A stretch of DNA of 64,000 bases from Nitzschia sp. pyKryTriq1 (Eukaryota; Bacillariophyta; Bacillariophyceae; Bacillariales; Bacillariaceae): NCBI GenBank assembly GCA_956465555.1, contig OY101116.1, positions 2,604,001 to 2,668,000 of the forward strand. Reading direction: 5' to 3'. The position numbers and the translations under genes were made by a program. Of the stretch, positions 24,095 through 34,130 are shown piece after piece (positions within the stretch are counted from its first letter, which is position 1; the number at the start of each line of letters is the position of its first letter). The notes under the pieces are model-generated. The model was not told where the DNA came from. It searched no databases and saw only the letters and a list, made by a program, of their open reading frames with translations.

Positions 24095-25228
24095 CCTGAC
24101 AGTTTGGCATTTTCAACAACGCTGAATACAATTTTGCTATATACTTTTCTACTTTTACTAAGATTTCATTTCTTTACATACTTGAACTTTCTTCTCACAA
24201 ATAGCACCAGCGTGAAACTACTACTACCAGCGGAGCGCCTCGACGAGACCGTGCAGGTACTGACAATCATGGTAGAAACCCGACATGAGCAAATAGGTGC
24301 GTACTCGTGCCTTCCTCATCTGGGAACCAAGGGCCTGGATCATCAACTATCATCATCATCTGTTTGTGAAACAGACTACGAAGTACCTGTTTCGTAAATA
24401 TCATGTAGCACTGTTTGTTCGTCTCTCCTTCTATTATTCCTGCAAAAGATAGATCCGATACCCTTCTTGTACCGTGACCTATCGCTAGAAATTAAGCCCG
24501 TCTCTCATCTCTGGAAAGATCATGTTCCTCCTCTTTCTTGCTTTTCGTTCACGCACTAAGCGGCATGGTGAATGGTCGTGGTCCACTACTAGTTGGACGA
24601 CCATCCTTCGTCAATTCGCTAGAGGAGTGTACTCCTAGTTAGACGAGAGTGGAGTAGAAAGTTCTGGTACTCTCTCTCTCTCTCTCTCTCTAACTCTCCA
24701 CTCTAGCTAGAGTAGGAGAGCAGTGTAGTATCTCTCTAATAGACCTCTATTAGTAGAGAGAGTTAGAACTTCCGTGGTTTTTTCTCCGAGCCCGTAGTAG
24801 AGCCATTAGTCCTCTTAGTCAAGAATCAACCACCGAGAAGAAGCGAAACAAGACCACTATTTTTTACCGACCGTGCTGACGTGGCTTAAAACGCCGGAAG
24901 TTTGAGGGCGAGTTTGGTACTGTACCAGTGGTACAGTACCGGGTACTGGTACTGGGTCGGGTAGCTCTCTGCGCTTCCCCCCCCCGCCCGTGTTACCGTC
25001 GTCGTACCAGTACACAGTACCAGTACCCGTACTGGTACATAAACTACTGTCCGTTTGGCCTGGCTGGTCTCTTGTCCGAGAGTTGTCGTCGTCTGAAAGC
25101 ATTCTACAAGTAGTAGTACTAGAGTCAGAACTCGTACTACAAAAGCCAAAAGATAGGCAACACGTATCTCACAATGTGGAAGAGATAGCACATATTATAA
25201 TGCTCGATTTATTCCAGTTACTTGTAAA
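24095..25228. other. Intergenic with CT tract and inverted CTAGTAG repeats
   Basis: A (CT)n tract of about 22 bp sits at 24670-24691. Between 24600 and 24770 there are several inverted runs such as CTCTAGCTAGAG and CTCTATTAGTAGAGAG. GTACC/GTACTGGTAC copies cluster at 24915-25040. No gene is seen. Confidence 0.5.
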
Positions 25229-26447
25229 CTACACCCATTCTCTCGGATTCTTAGCAGCATCAAGGAATTCTGCTTCTGGCGTACCGGGTTCAGGGTCGTG
25301 GTCGTAAAGCCAGGAAGCTGTCTCTGGCAAGCTCATCAGAATTGATTCGGTGCGACCACCGGTCTTCAGACCAAATATTGTTCCGCGGTCATAAACCAAG
25401 TTGAATTCAACGTATCTTCCGCGACGAAGCTGTTGCCACTGTTTCTGTTCTTCAGTGAATGCATCATTCTTGTGCTTCTCAATGATGGGACCATACGCCG
25501 GCACGACATGGTTTACAGCATCCTTGCAGAATTCAAAGATCTCTTCAGGATCACGGTCGTTCAGATCGTCGAAGAAAATTCCTCCCATTCCACGGCGCTC
25601 CCCACGATGCTTGATAAGGAAGTATTCATCTGCCCAATTTTTGAACTTCTGGTAGTATTCAGGGTCGTGACGGTCGCAGACATCCTTGTAGGTACCATGG
25701 AAGTGTTTCAGGTCTTCCTCATCAATATAGCTTGGCGTTAAATCAGTCCCACCGCCAAACCACCACTTGTCTCCGCCATCGGTTTCAAAGTAGCGGTAAT
25801 TGAAATGCATAGTTGGGCAGTGTGGGTTCCGAGGGTGCATCACACAAGACAAACCACAAGCGAAGAAAGGCACTTGCTCTCCTTCACCGCGATCCACCCC
25901 ACGTTCGGTGGCCGCTCGCAAGGCCGACACTGGCATAGTACCATGTACCACAGACAAATTGACGCCGGCCTTTTCCCAGACCTTCCCGCCAGCAAGAACA
26001 CGAGAGTGACCGCCACCTCCAGTGTCTCGGACCCAGCTGTCCTCACGGAATTTGCCTTCGCCATCGATTTCCTCGATTGCCTTCGTAATACTGATTTGGG
26101 CCTCTCGAAGCATACTCTCCATTTTGGCTCTCATTTTGTGGTTGCCTTCCATGTCTCCTGAGTGGAATCTTGAGAGAGATCCTTCACCCTATAAGACAAT
26201 CATCGAGGAGGAACCGGCACAAAAGTGAGGAAATCAAAATCTTCAGAGAATATGTATGCTAGCTCGATAAAATAATTCCAATGCAATGACGCACCTCGGG
26301 AAACGACTCGACGATCCTGCTGTCAGTACCAGGAATGGCCGATACCATGTTCAGAAATGTATTTCGAGCCACATGTCCTTGAGTCGGACTGAATGCCAGG
26401 GCACAGCCTTGGGTAAAAAAGCAAAAAAATCCAAAGAAGCGTTTCAT
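25229..26447 (-). CDS. Oxygen-dependent coproporphyrinogen III oxidase, plastid
   Basis: Exons 26447-26295 and 26188-25229 (intron GTGCGT...TATAG, 106 nt) give 370 residues. The enzyme converts coproporphyrinogen III to protoporphyrinogen IX with O2, a step to chlorophyll and haem. The HemF/CPOX core is nearly continuous: [72 protein letters not shown] and [11 protein letters not shown], ending KNPREWV. Exon 1 gives a signal peptide with an ALAFSP cleavage motif, so plastid import is likely. Length is normal for the eukaryotic enzyme once the targeting part is included. Confidence 0.95.
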
Positions 26448-27226
26448 TTTTGATAGTGGATTGTGCTAAAGAAAAGCAACGATCGAAATTATGAGAGAGA
26501 AACTTGGGTTTGTTGGATGGATGTTCGAAGTCGGTCGGCAGCAAAATCCGAACAGATTGAAATTGAAAAGATCGCGACCGCTTGTACCGGAGCGCGCGTA
26601 GTGGCCACGCGTGGCCGAAATCCGAATCATGTCAAAAATAGTTCATACCGGTACGTGTACGGAGATACATACCGGGACTACCGGTATGTATGATGATGAT
26701 TCATTCTTCGTAGTGACCAGTGAACTTCCACGTGTAAAATCGACTCCTGCGACCACCGTTACGTATCCGTTTGGGGCTGCGCGCACAGCCGGCGGGTCTC
26801 CCCCATGCACACCGGTAGCAATCTTTTGGACACGATCAACTGCGACAATCGTCCAGCATTTCATTCGGTCTCCACAGATAGAGGAACAGGCTTTACTAGA
26901 ACTATGCCATGGGTGTAGGTATGTAACTCGTCCAAGAAAGAGACACCCGAATGGTTTGGGGATCGTGAATTTGCTAGACGATTGATTGATCGATTCGCTG
27001 ATTGGTACAAGGCGACAACAAATGGTACACAGGCGACAACAAAGATTGTTCATACCCTTGGCAACGGAATAGGTCGTTAGACTAGATAATATCTACATCT
27101 CATCGCGTCTGAATAGCTAAGGCGAAGGCAATCGCTTAATTTTAATGAGTATATTTGCCATTCTGCGGCTAGAACAGCTCAGAAGAGTCGAAACTACAAA
27201 CCCGTCCGTAGAAATAGATTGCTGGT
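26448..27226. other. Intergenic, CPOX upstream and GST downstream
   Basis: This 779-bp space contains a few GTACC-type palindromes (26640-26690) and a short near-duplicate at about 27005-27040 (ggcgacaacaaa twice). No gene was supported. Confidence 0.35.
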
Positions 27227-28043
27227 CTAGGGTTCCATTTCCGCGGATTCACCAGTGCAGGCTTCGCACATACCAATAAGCATGTCAAAGTTCTCCTTGA
27301 TATCGGGAAAGGCCTCAAAGACACGCGTCTGGTAGTCCTTGACCTCCTGCGGTACCTTGGCCCAAAACTTACTACGGGCCATGATAAAAATGAGGGGAGG
27401 GGCCACGGACAAGTCGGCAATCGTAGGTTTGTCACTGAAAATGAATTGAGTGTCCTTCAGGAAAGTTCCTGTCAGAACGGGGAAGATCTCGTCCAAGAGA
27501 GTGGCAAAGTCGGTCTTGGCCTTGGCGTCGTCGCAAGGCATGCCAAAAGCAAGGTATCCAATGGCCGGAAGCTTGGGGTACATGGTCGCCTGACGCCAGT
27601 CCATCACCATGTCAATCTTGGCACGTTGGATAGTTTCAGTGGGATACAAGGCTTCCCCCTTTTCGCCGGCGAGGCCGCACAGCACACGCATCACAGTGTT
27701 CGATTCCCAAATGGCCGTCCCGTCGTCGAGTTCCAATGTGGGCGCCGTGTGACAGGGATTCATCTTGATGAATTCCTCCGTGCGCGTCTTGCCGTAGCAA
27801 TTCTCCAATTCCACGTCCATTTTGAGCGCTTTCACCACGCCGAGGGGGCCGTGCGAGTTGGCAGCTAGTGGGAAACGAAGAGCAAAAAGAAGAAGATAGA
27901 TTCGAACGATGCATCAAACGAGGCGAAACGGAACAGTGTGAGAATCTTGCATTGGCGGGGCGCGAGAGCAGCGATCATGCATCGGCGCTTCCATGGATAG
28001 GGCCCTACAATGACTTACATGGAGGCAAGTAATGAAGCTTCAT
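27227..28043 (-). CDS. Glutathione S-transferase
   Basis: Exons 28043-28019 (25 nt) and 27864-27227 (intron GTAAGT...CTAG, 154 nt) give 220 residues. GSTs conjugate glutathione to electrophiles in the cytosol. The first exon encodes MKLHYLPP, the opening beta strand. The codon split across the junction gives Ser9, placed like the catalytic Ser of theta-type enzymes. In the thioredoxin-like domain, NPCHTAPTLELDDG carries the conserved cis-Pro, and WESNTVMRVL carries the glutathione-binding Glu-Ser. The helical C-terminal domain has the N-cap motif TIADLSVAPP. The exact GST class is not certain. The LTR element lies a few hundred bases upstream of the start. Confidence 0.9.
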
Positions 28044-28371
28044 GGTGGAAATGGAAAAGTCAAACGGTGGTGGTAGTGTAGATACTGTTTGTTAATGAGA
28101 ATGTCGTTCACTACTCTCTAGTAGAGTCGTCGTCTGCCGTCTGCCGACGACCAAAGACCACAGATGATGATGAAAGGAGGAAGGAGGAAGAAGGAAGAAG
28201 GAAAACGAAGGGCACATTCCAATTCCAACCACCCCTCGGCCCCGTCATCAAGACAGTCATCAGCTACACGTACGTACGTTCAGTAGTAGCGTCATTCTTT
28301 TGTCGTCATTCTCATACATACAGTACACGTATCGGCTAAAATGGCCGGCCTTCTCAAATTATTTCCGAACG
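28044..28371. promoter_or_regulatory. GST upstream region
   Basis: This 328-bp space between the GST start and the 130-bp repeat presumably holds the GST promoter. It has a GGAAGGAGGAAGAAGG purine run near 28178-28200. No gene is seen. Confidence 0.35.
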
Positions 28372-28501
28372 TGGCTATCGCCACCTACGTAGCATTGCAA
28401 TGCGTGCGGTAAAGCATAGAGTGGTTTGTGGAATGGTGGTGTGTGGACTAGTAGTCGGGTGAGTCCACGCACCAGCCTTGCATGTATCCACTCAAAGATC
28501 C
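28372..28501. repeat. 130-bp direct repeat, copy A1
   Basis: It is identical by eye to 28747-28876. It lies just outside the LTR copy at 28507-28746, so that LTR has the same 130 bp on both sides. It contains the palindrome gcattgcaatgc. Confidence 0.9.
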
Positions 28502-28506
28502 GTGGT

Positions 28507-28746
28507 GGTTTAGCATTCTATTCTACTAGAGTGGCAACGATATGCCGCTCGTGAGAGCTTGTTGTTGTTACTGGTACCGTCGTTCCGGTGTTCAGTAACA
28601 ACAACAAAAAGAAAGTGAGAGGAGCCGGTCGATCGCCGCTGTTGCTAGTTTGTTGCTGCGCTGGCCGCTGCTCCTCTCTCAACTCACGCATGCTTTCGTC
28701 CAACGGATTTCGTCTGGCCTTCCCTCCTGTTGCTCCGCTACTACAA
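28507..28746 (-). repeat. Left LTR (3' LTR in element orientation)
   Basis: This 240-bp copy is identical to 31632-31871. It contains an inverted pair gttgttgttactg (28561-28573) and cagtaacaacaac (28593-28605) that could form a 13-bp stem. Confidence 0.85.
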
Positions 28747-28876
28747 TGGCTATCGCCACCTACGTAGCATTGCAATGCGTGCGGTAAAGCATAGAGTGGT
28801 TTGTGGAATGGTGGTGTGTGGACTAGTAGTCGGGTGAGTCCACGCACCAGCCTTGCATGTATCCACTCAAAGATCC
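28747..28876. repeat. 130-bp direct repeat, copy A2
   Basis: This copy is identical to A1 at 28372-28501. It lies directly against the internal side of the left LTR, and the RT-like coding region begins next to it. Confidence 0.9.
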
Positions 28877-29559
28877 CTTGTTCGGCCAGAACGTGGGTGG
28901 GTAAAGAGCGCCCGGATGGGCGCGGGTGGGAAAGAGAAAGGAAAAGAATGGAGATTCACTGAGCTAGGAGTGGCCCGACGTCGGCGGGGGCGTCGGCGCC
29001 GGGAGCGAGGGTGAAGTTGCCATGCCGTAGCATGGTTTTGGCTAGTTGCTTGACGATTGGGAGAGCTTGGGCGTGAAGGTAGCGGACGTTGTGGTACTAC
29101 CCCCAGGGGGGATACTCGGAGTTGTGGCAGGTGTTCCACTGCTGTCAGTGGGAGAACTATCCAGAACCCCTTTTGGACGAAGTCGACCATTTCTTCCTCC
29201 ACGAATCCCAAATAATTGTCCGAGGACGGATGACTTCCTCGGTTCATTGCTTCTTGTACACGTTCTTTCGTCCACTCGTTAGTGGAGAGTTCCACCGGCG
29301 CTCCGTCGGTACTGAGTTTTACCAACAGCTCGATAGCTGCTGGGTGTGGTAGGCTTCTGACATTCTCAGACAAGCATGCTCTCCCTCGCGCCTCCTTCAC
29401 GAACGCGGTCCACGACGAACTAGAGTGTAAACGCTGTAAACTCGACTCTATCAACTTACCTAGCTCCTCACTACGCCTAATCTCCATGAAGGGGTCGGGG
29501 GGGTTGTTTGAGTCGGGCGGTCTCAGCGGAGGGCGATCTCTCGCACCTCGCCGACCCAC
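28867..29559 (-). mobile_element. RT-polyprotein-like region of the LTR fossil
   Basis: It resembles the beginning of reverse-transcriptase polyproteins common in diatom genomes: EWTKERVQEAMNRGSHPSS, then a FVEEEMVDFVQKGFW segment, then LRVSPLGVVPQR. It is part of the fossil element and is not a host gene. Confidence 0.6.
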
Positions 29560-29562
29560 ACC

Positions 29563-31641
29563 TCAGCTTGCTGGCTGTCCGCGTCTACCATCATGCCCGG
29601 AACTCGCCTCCTCCGACGATTCGGAGGGAGGCCGCGGTCTCGTCGGTGTCCCGAAGCTTTCGTCTACAAAGGTTTGGAAGTTTCGCCTTGCGGCTCCGGT
29701 GAGTACCCGATGGCTCTCACGGCGTCCGCAATTCGAGAAACATTTTCCCTTCAAGTGATACGACAGGCAAATATCCTTGTTGTTCCCGTCTTGGGGCGCG
29801 TTTGGGCGCAACTGCGCTATGGTCTTTCCACTGTCGGCGAACTTGGTCTGCCAATCGCGTCGGGTGGCCTGATCATTTGTCACTTGCTGCCCCAGGCCTC
29901 CGCTCCCGCCTGATTCGGTTGGCTCCTCTCGGGTGGCCGATCCTCCATCTCCCTGTGGCCGGGTAGGGCTCGACATATACTTGGCTGGGAGCTCCGGAAA
30001 GTCCCGGAAGCGCCGTGCGGCCACCCATCCCTGGACACTGCTGTAAGTCGGGGGTTCCGGTTCATCCTTGCGCAGCAGCCTTCCGAAGTAGATGCACATG
30101 GTCAACTGCACCTCCCGCAAGATACGGGGATAAATATTCCCCATTCTCTCGCGGTCGGCTGCCTCTAAACCGTTGACGTCCATGATGATGCGGGGGACGT
30201 CCCGTGTGACGAAATTCCTCAGTGCTTGAGCGTGTGGGTGTGTGGTGCCTTGCACGACGTCGACGCAGACGCTCGTCGCATTCAACATGTGTTGAAATAG
30301 GAAGGGGTCCGCCGGCAGTACCACTTCCTTCGTCCTGAAGTGCAACTGCTCTGCCATGGTCGGCAGGGCATTGCCCGCCATGCTAGTGTCGAAGGCGTCA
30401 ACCCTCGCTTGTACTGTGCTTGTCGTTGGTCCTGTCCCGAAACCACAGGTGAAGGGCTGGAGCCCGGCGGTGAGGTCGTCCAGCTGGAGCTCGTCGCCTA
30501 CTTGTCCACTCACGACCATGTCGTGAAGTTCCTTGGTGACCAACACTCTTCCCGCACCGGCGGAGGTAGGGTCTTGTCGTCTTTCCTCCACAAATTCTTG
30601 GAGACACAAGCGACGCTCTTGCTTGGTCGCGTTGGCTAGCGCTGCATACACGGGCGGGAGGTCTCGTTCGTCCTCCACACCACTCAGCAATAAGAACCGC
30701 CTTGAGGCCCAAGGGAACTTGTCCGAAGGTTTCACTGGTAGTTTGTCCGCGCGCGCTTCAGCGTCTCTTGTCGCCCGTTCCCGGTCCTGTTCTCGTCTCA
30801 TTACTTCCAGGAAGTCCGCCAGGCGGTCCTGGTTGTTCGTTTCACTCCTATTCCAGGGAGCAAAATCCTGCTCCACCAGACGTTGGCGAAACTCTAAGAG
30901 TTCCTTTGATCGCCACGGGGGGAAGGCTGTATCTTCCGGTCCCAGGGAGACCGCGGGGCGGCCCCCCGCCTCGTCTTGTTCGCACACTGCGAGCTGCATC
31001 CAAGCCAACAGAGGTTGGCATTCGTCCGTCTCGCCATCCGTCTGGATGGCCCCGACCAACTCTTCCCACAAGCGGATTGGGTTGCACTCGGAGGCACTCA
31101 ACACGATGGAGATATATTTTTCAGGGACCGGCATTAGCCTCCGGACATTCACGATCTCTGTATCATCGTCTCCTTCCAAGGGGGGTAGGAGCGCGTCCCC
31201 TTCTGCTCGTGTTTGTAACGCGATGTCGGTCTCCGCGGCGGTCCGCACCTCCACCGCTCCCACACTGTCAAACATGTCCGATCGGATCTCGGCCATCTCA
31301 ATGTGTCCTCCGCGTAAAAGGTCGCCAAGAAAGGCATAGGAGCGGCCGTCATGCGGCGACGGCGTAGGCAACTGAGCGAATAAAGCGGGGCGGTGCACGG
31401 GCACAATAATGGCACGGCCTTCCCGCTCTACGCATCCCAAGAAGACCTGTGGGTACGATCCGCCTATACTCGTGACGAACCGCAAGAGGTCGGCACCGGT
31501 GTTGGCGTCGTCCGTGAAACGTTGAAATACGTTACCCCGATGGGGGAGGCCTTGTAAATCATAAAGTTCCGAGTAGGTTGTAGGAATCAGGGAGGCAGCG
31601 CCGGGGGCTCTGCCCCCGGCGACTGCCGCAGGGTTTAGCAT
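29563..31641 (-). mobile_element. Gag-like region of the LTR fossil
   Basis: A long open region (692 codons) begins at the inner end of the right LTR. Near its end a Cys/His cluster, CLSYHLKGKCFSNCGRRESH, looks like a nucleic-acid-binding zinc knuckle or CCCH finger. Before it is a Pro/Gly/Ser-rich linker. The position after the 5' LTR and the terminal zinc cluster support a gag-like role. GC content is higher than in neighbouring host genes. Confidence 0.6.
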
Positions 31642-31871
31642 TCTATTCTACTAGAGTGGCAACGATATGCCGCTCGTGAGAGCTTGTTGTTGTTACTGGT
31701 ACCGTCGTTCCGGTGTTCAGTAACAACAACAAAAAGAAAGTGAGAGGAGCCGGTCGATCGCCGCTGTTGCTAGTTTGTTGCTGCGCTGGCCGCTGCTCCT
31801 CTCTCAACTCACGCATGCTTTCGTCCAACGGATTTCGTCTGGCCTTCCCTCCTGTTGCTCCGCTACTACAA
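31632..31871 (-). repeat. Right LTR (5' LTR in element orientation)
   Basis: This 240-bp copy is identical to 28507-28746. The next sequence outside it (31872 on) has no copy of the 130-bp repeat, unlike the other end. Confidence 0.85.
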
Positions 31872-32104
31872 CGAACATGCAACGTCATCAGAAAGCTAAG
31901 CGCGCGCCACTGTGCTGTACCTGGTACCATACCTGGTACGTATGAGTGAGCCTGGAAAGTACAAGACTTCTTGTACCGTTTGTCTGTCATCCGTATCAAT
32001 ACGTAACTACAGTGACAATATGTAGAGAGGGGCGAACACTCAAAATGGAAAGTCGGAACCTCAAATAATGCGTGCTTTTTCTCGTGCTTCATGACATAAT
32101 AATA

Positions 32105-32940
32105 ATAACAGGAATGCGTGCATTTCCTCGTGCTTCATGAATGCGTGCATTTCCTCGTGCTTCATGACATAATAATAATAACAATAATGCGTGCATTTCC
32201 TCGTGCTTCATGACATAATAATAATAACAATAATGCGTGCATTTCCTCGTGCTTCATGACATAATAATAATAACAATAATGCGTGCATTTCCTGACATAA
32301 TAATAATAACAATAATGCGTGCATTTCCTCGTGCTGCACGACATATACAATTAGTAGTCTACTACTGTCAATATATCAATTTATGTAGTTTTACGTTTTC
32401 GAACCGAACGTTTGCAGCTCTCTGAGCAAAACATCCGCTCATTTTGTGCTCCCAAGTCACCAACTAGTAACTTGTATTTGGTACGGGCTTGTTCAGCACA
32501 GAGCCTGTGAACATAGTTTTCAATAACAGGAATGCGTGCATTTCCTCGTGCTTCATGAATGCGTGCATTTCCTCGTGCTTCATGACATAATAATAATAAC
32601 AATAATGCGTGCATTTCCTCGTGCTTCATGACATAATAATAATAACAATAATGCGTGCATTTCCTCGTGCTTCATGACATAATAATAATAACAATAATGC
32701 GTGCATTTCCTGACATAATAATAATAACAATAATGCGTGCATTTCCTCGTGCTGCACGACATATACAATTAGTAGTCTACTACTGTCAATATATCAATTT
32801 ATGTAGTTTTACGTTTTCGAACCGAACGTTTGCAGCTCTCTGAGCAAAACATCCGCTCATTTTGTGCTCCCAAGTCACCAACTAGTAACTTGTATTTGGT
32901 ACGGGCTTGTTCAGCACAGAGCCTGTGAACATAGTTTTCA
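32105..32940. repeat. 418-bp tandem duplication with nested minisatellite
   Basis: 32105-32522 and 32523-32940 are two head-to-tail copies, identical by eye with period 418. The first half of each copy is a minisatellite with a unit of about 46 bp: a core tgcgtgcatttcctcgtgct, then cttcatgac and an (ATA)n-rich spacer. It also spills left to about 32085. The second half is unique sequence holding a candidate terminal exon on the minus strand (see 32840-32927). Frames read from the minisatellite give repetitive peptides and are not supported as genes. Confidence 0.9.
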
Positions 32941-33327
32941 CAAGACCAGACAGATCTCCAAAATTCTGGGAGATTTCATTATCGCCTCTTCTTGCAATGA
33001 AGAGACGATGCCCATCGCGACTTACAGCATCACCGTCGCGTGCGCGAAGATGTGCTTCCTCCGCAGCCTGCTCCGCTGCTAATTTAGGTCCCGCACACCA
33101 CCCAAGGCACAATATTCTGGGTATGACGATTCCATGAATGTAATGATGTGCTGGATGCGGTTCCAGTAGTTTCTCGTGGTGGCTACTTTACGAGCATGTT
33201 CGTTGGTCTCGTCAAGGCCTTGTTGGTGGTCATCGGCCAATTGTAGGCTAGCCCCAATTATTTCAACATTCTCAGTCGCCTCCCTCTCATAAGGACGGAT
33301 GCGACCAGTGCTCACAGGACGAGACAT
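32840..33327 (-). pseudogene. Weak gene remnant with duplicated terminal exon
   Basis: A frame from an ATG at 33327 to a stop at 33082 reads MSRPVSTGRIRPYEREATEN and continues to HARKVATTRNYWNRIQHIIT and ESSYPEYC. This resembles the beginning of a protein type repeated in diatom genomes, but I cannot name it. Downstream on the same strand a good donor (GCT|GTAAGTCGCG near 33027) and an acceptor (TTCACAG at about 32928) bound a terminal exon. That exon encodes a basic tail (CAEQARTKYKLLVGDLGAQN, then a Cys pair and RKRK). A stop separates the first frame from this donor, so the pieces do not form one intact gene as seen. The terminal exon occurs again 418 bp away inside the tandem duplication. 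It may be a decayed gene or have unseen splicing. Confidence 0.25.
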
Positions 33328-34130
33328 CTTGGTGTTGTGAAGCCGTTGTGTGATGTGATATGTGATGTGATGCTGTGTGGCGTTGGCGTTGGCGTTGGTA
33401 CTGTAGGATGCCAGCGAAATGCCAGCGAAATGCCAGCGAAATGCCAGCAAAATACCGCAGCAAAATACCAGAAGCAACTCGTTACCGTACGTATTATTGA
33501 GGTACGAGGTATGTACTTGCATGATGCCGAAACACCGCGATATTTGCAGTGCAAATCGAATCATCCGATCGATCGGTATTAGTACCTGATCGGTACAAGA
33601 AATCGAGCTCGCACTCTTGTACTTTCCAAGGAGTACCTGTGGTGCTACTCGAATTTACGCGATAACCCTCGAGAATTCTAAAAGCTGGTATCGGTGGAAA
33701 GTACAAGGATTTCTTGTACTTTTACCTAAAAAGCTCGTAGAACAAGGACTTTTCTTGTACTTTCCACGATTATGTACCCCGTATCATGTGCCGCCCGGGG
33801 CGTACCCTGGTACAGTACAAGTACTGTAGTTTCAGTTCTCGATGATGACGACTCGTGCGACTAACATTTTTTGATCGTTGGATCGCAACTACAGTATCCT
33901 TGGTTGGATCTGATGATTGAAGATACCGTAACGATAATACGGTACAGTACTGGTAGTCTATGATGGATGATGATGGCGGCGGGTTTGGATTTTCTCTCTC
34001 TCGCTCGGCACCACCAGAAGGCACGAGACACCACCAGAGGCTCGCCCCCGCTGCACATCTCTTCTTTCTTGTAGTCCAGTAGTAATCGAATTTTGCATCT
34101 TGTACAGCTTGCTACTTACTCGTACAAACC
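33328..34130. other. Intergenic with 11-bp minisatellite
   Basis: Four tandem copies of aatgccagcga lie at about 33408-33455. Fragments of GTACC-type repeats and a repeated 'tacaagaaatcc/tcttgtactttcc' theme follow at 33590-33830. The promoter of the NUDIX-AKR gene must be in the right part. No gene is supported. Confidence 0.5.

Larger units (their letters stand above)
28507..31871 (-). mobile_element. LTR-type retroelement fossil, young, incomplete
   Basis: Two direct terminal repeats of 240 bp (28507-28746 and 31632-31871), identical by eye, bound about 2.9 kb of internal DNA. The coding direction is the minus strand: the right-hand repeat is the 5' one, followed by a gag-like region and a short region like the beginning of a diatom reverse-transcriptase polyprotein. 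The internal part is much shorter than in a whole element and most of pol is not recognisable, so it looks broken and non-autonomous. Identical terminal repeats suggest a recent insertion. I see no clear target-site duplication. The lineage (Copia, Gypsy or other) was not resolved. Confidence 0.8.

Noticed and set aside
24104-24397. Plus-strand hydrophobic frame just after NTAN1
   Set aside because: It starts 9 bp after the NTAN1 stop in likely 3' UTR, is AT-rich, and has no family match.
30533-31367. Plus-strand frames of more than 200 codons across the retroelement
   Set aside because: They are antisense to the gag-like region in GC-rich DNA and have low-complexity Ser/Arg/Pro content.
32162-32843. 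Pairs of identical 62-codon frames
   Set aside because: They are translated minisatellite inside the 418-bp duplication and are repetitive without gene signals.
32085-32940. Possible CRISPR array
   Set aside because: Spacers are themselves repetitive (ATA-rich) and the host is a eukaryote; it is a minisatellite.
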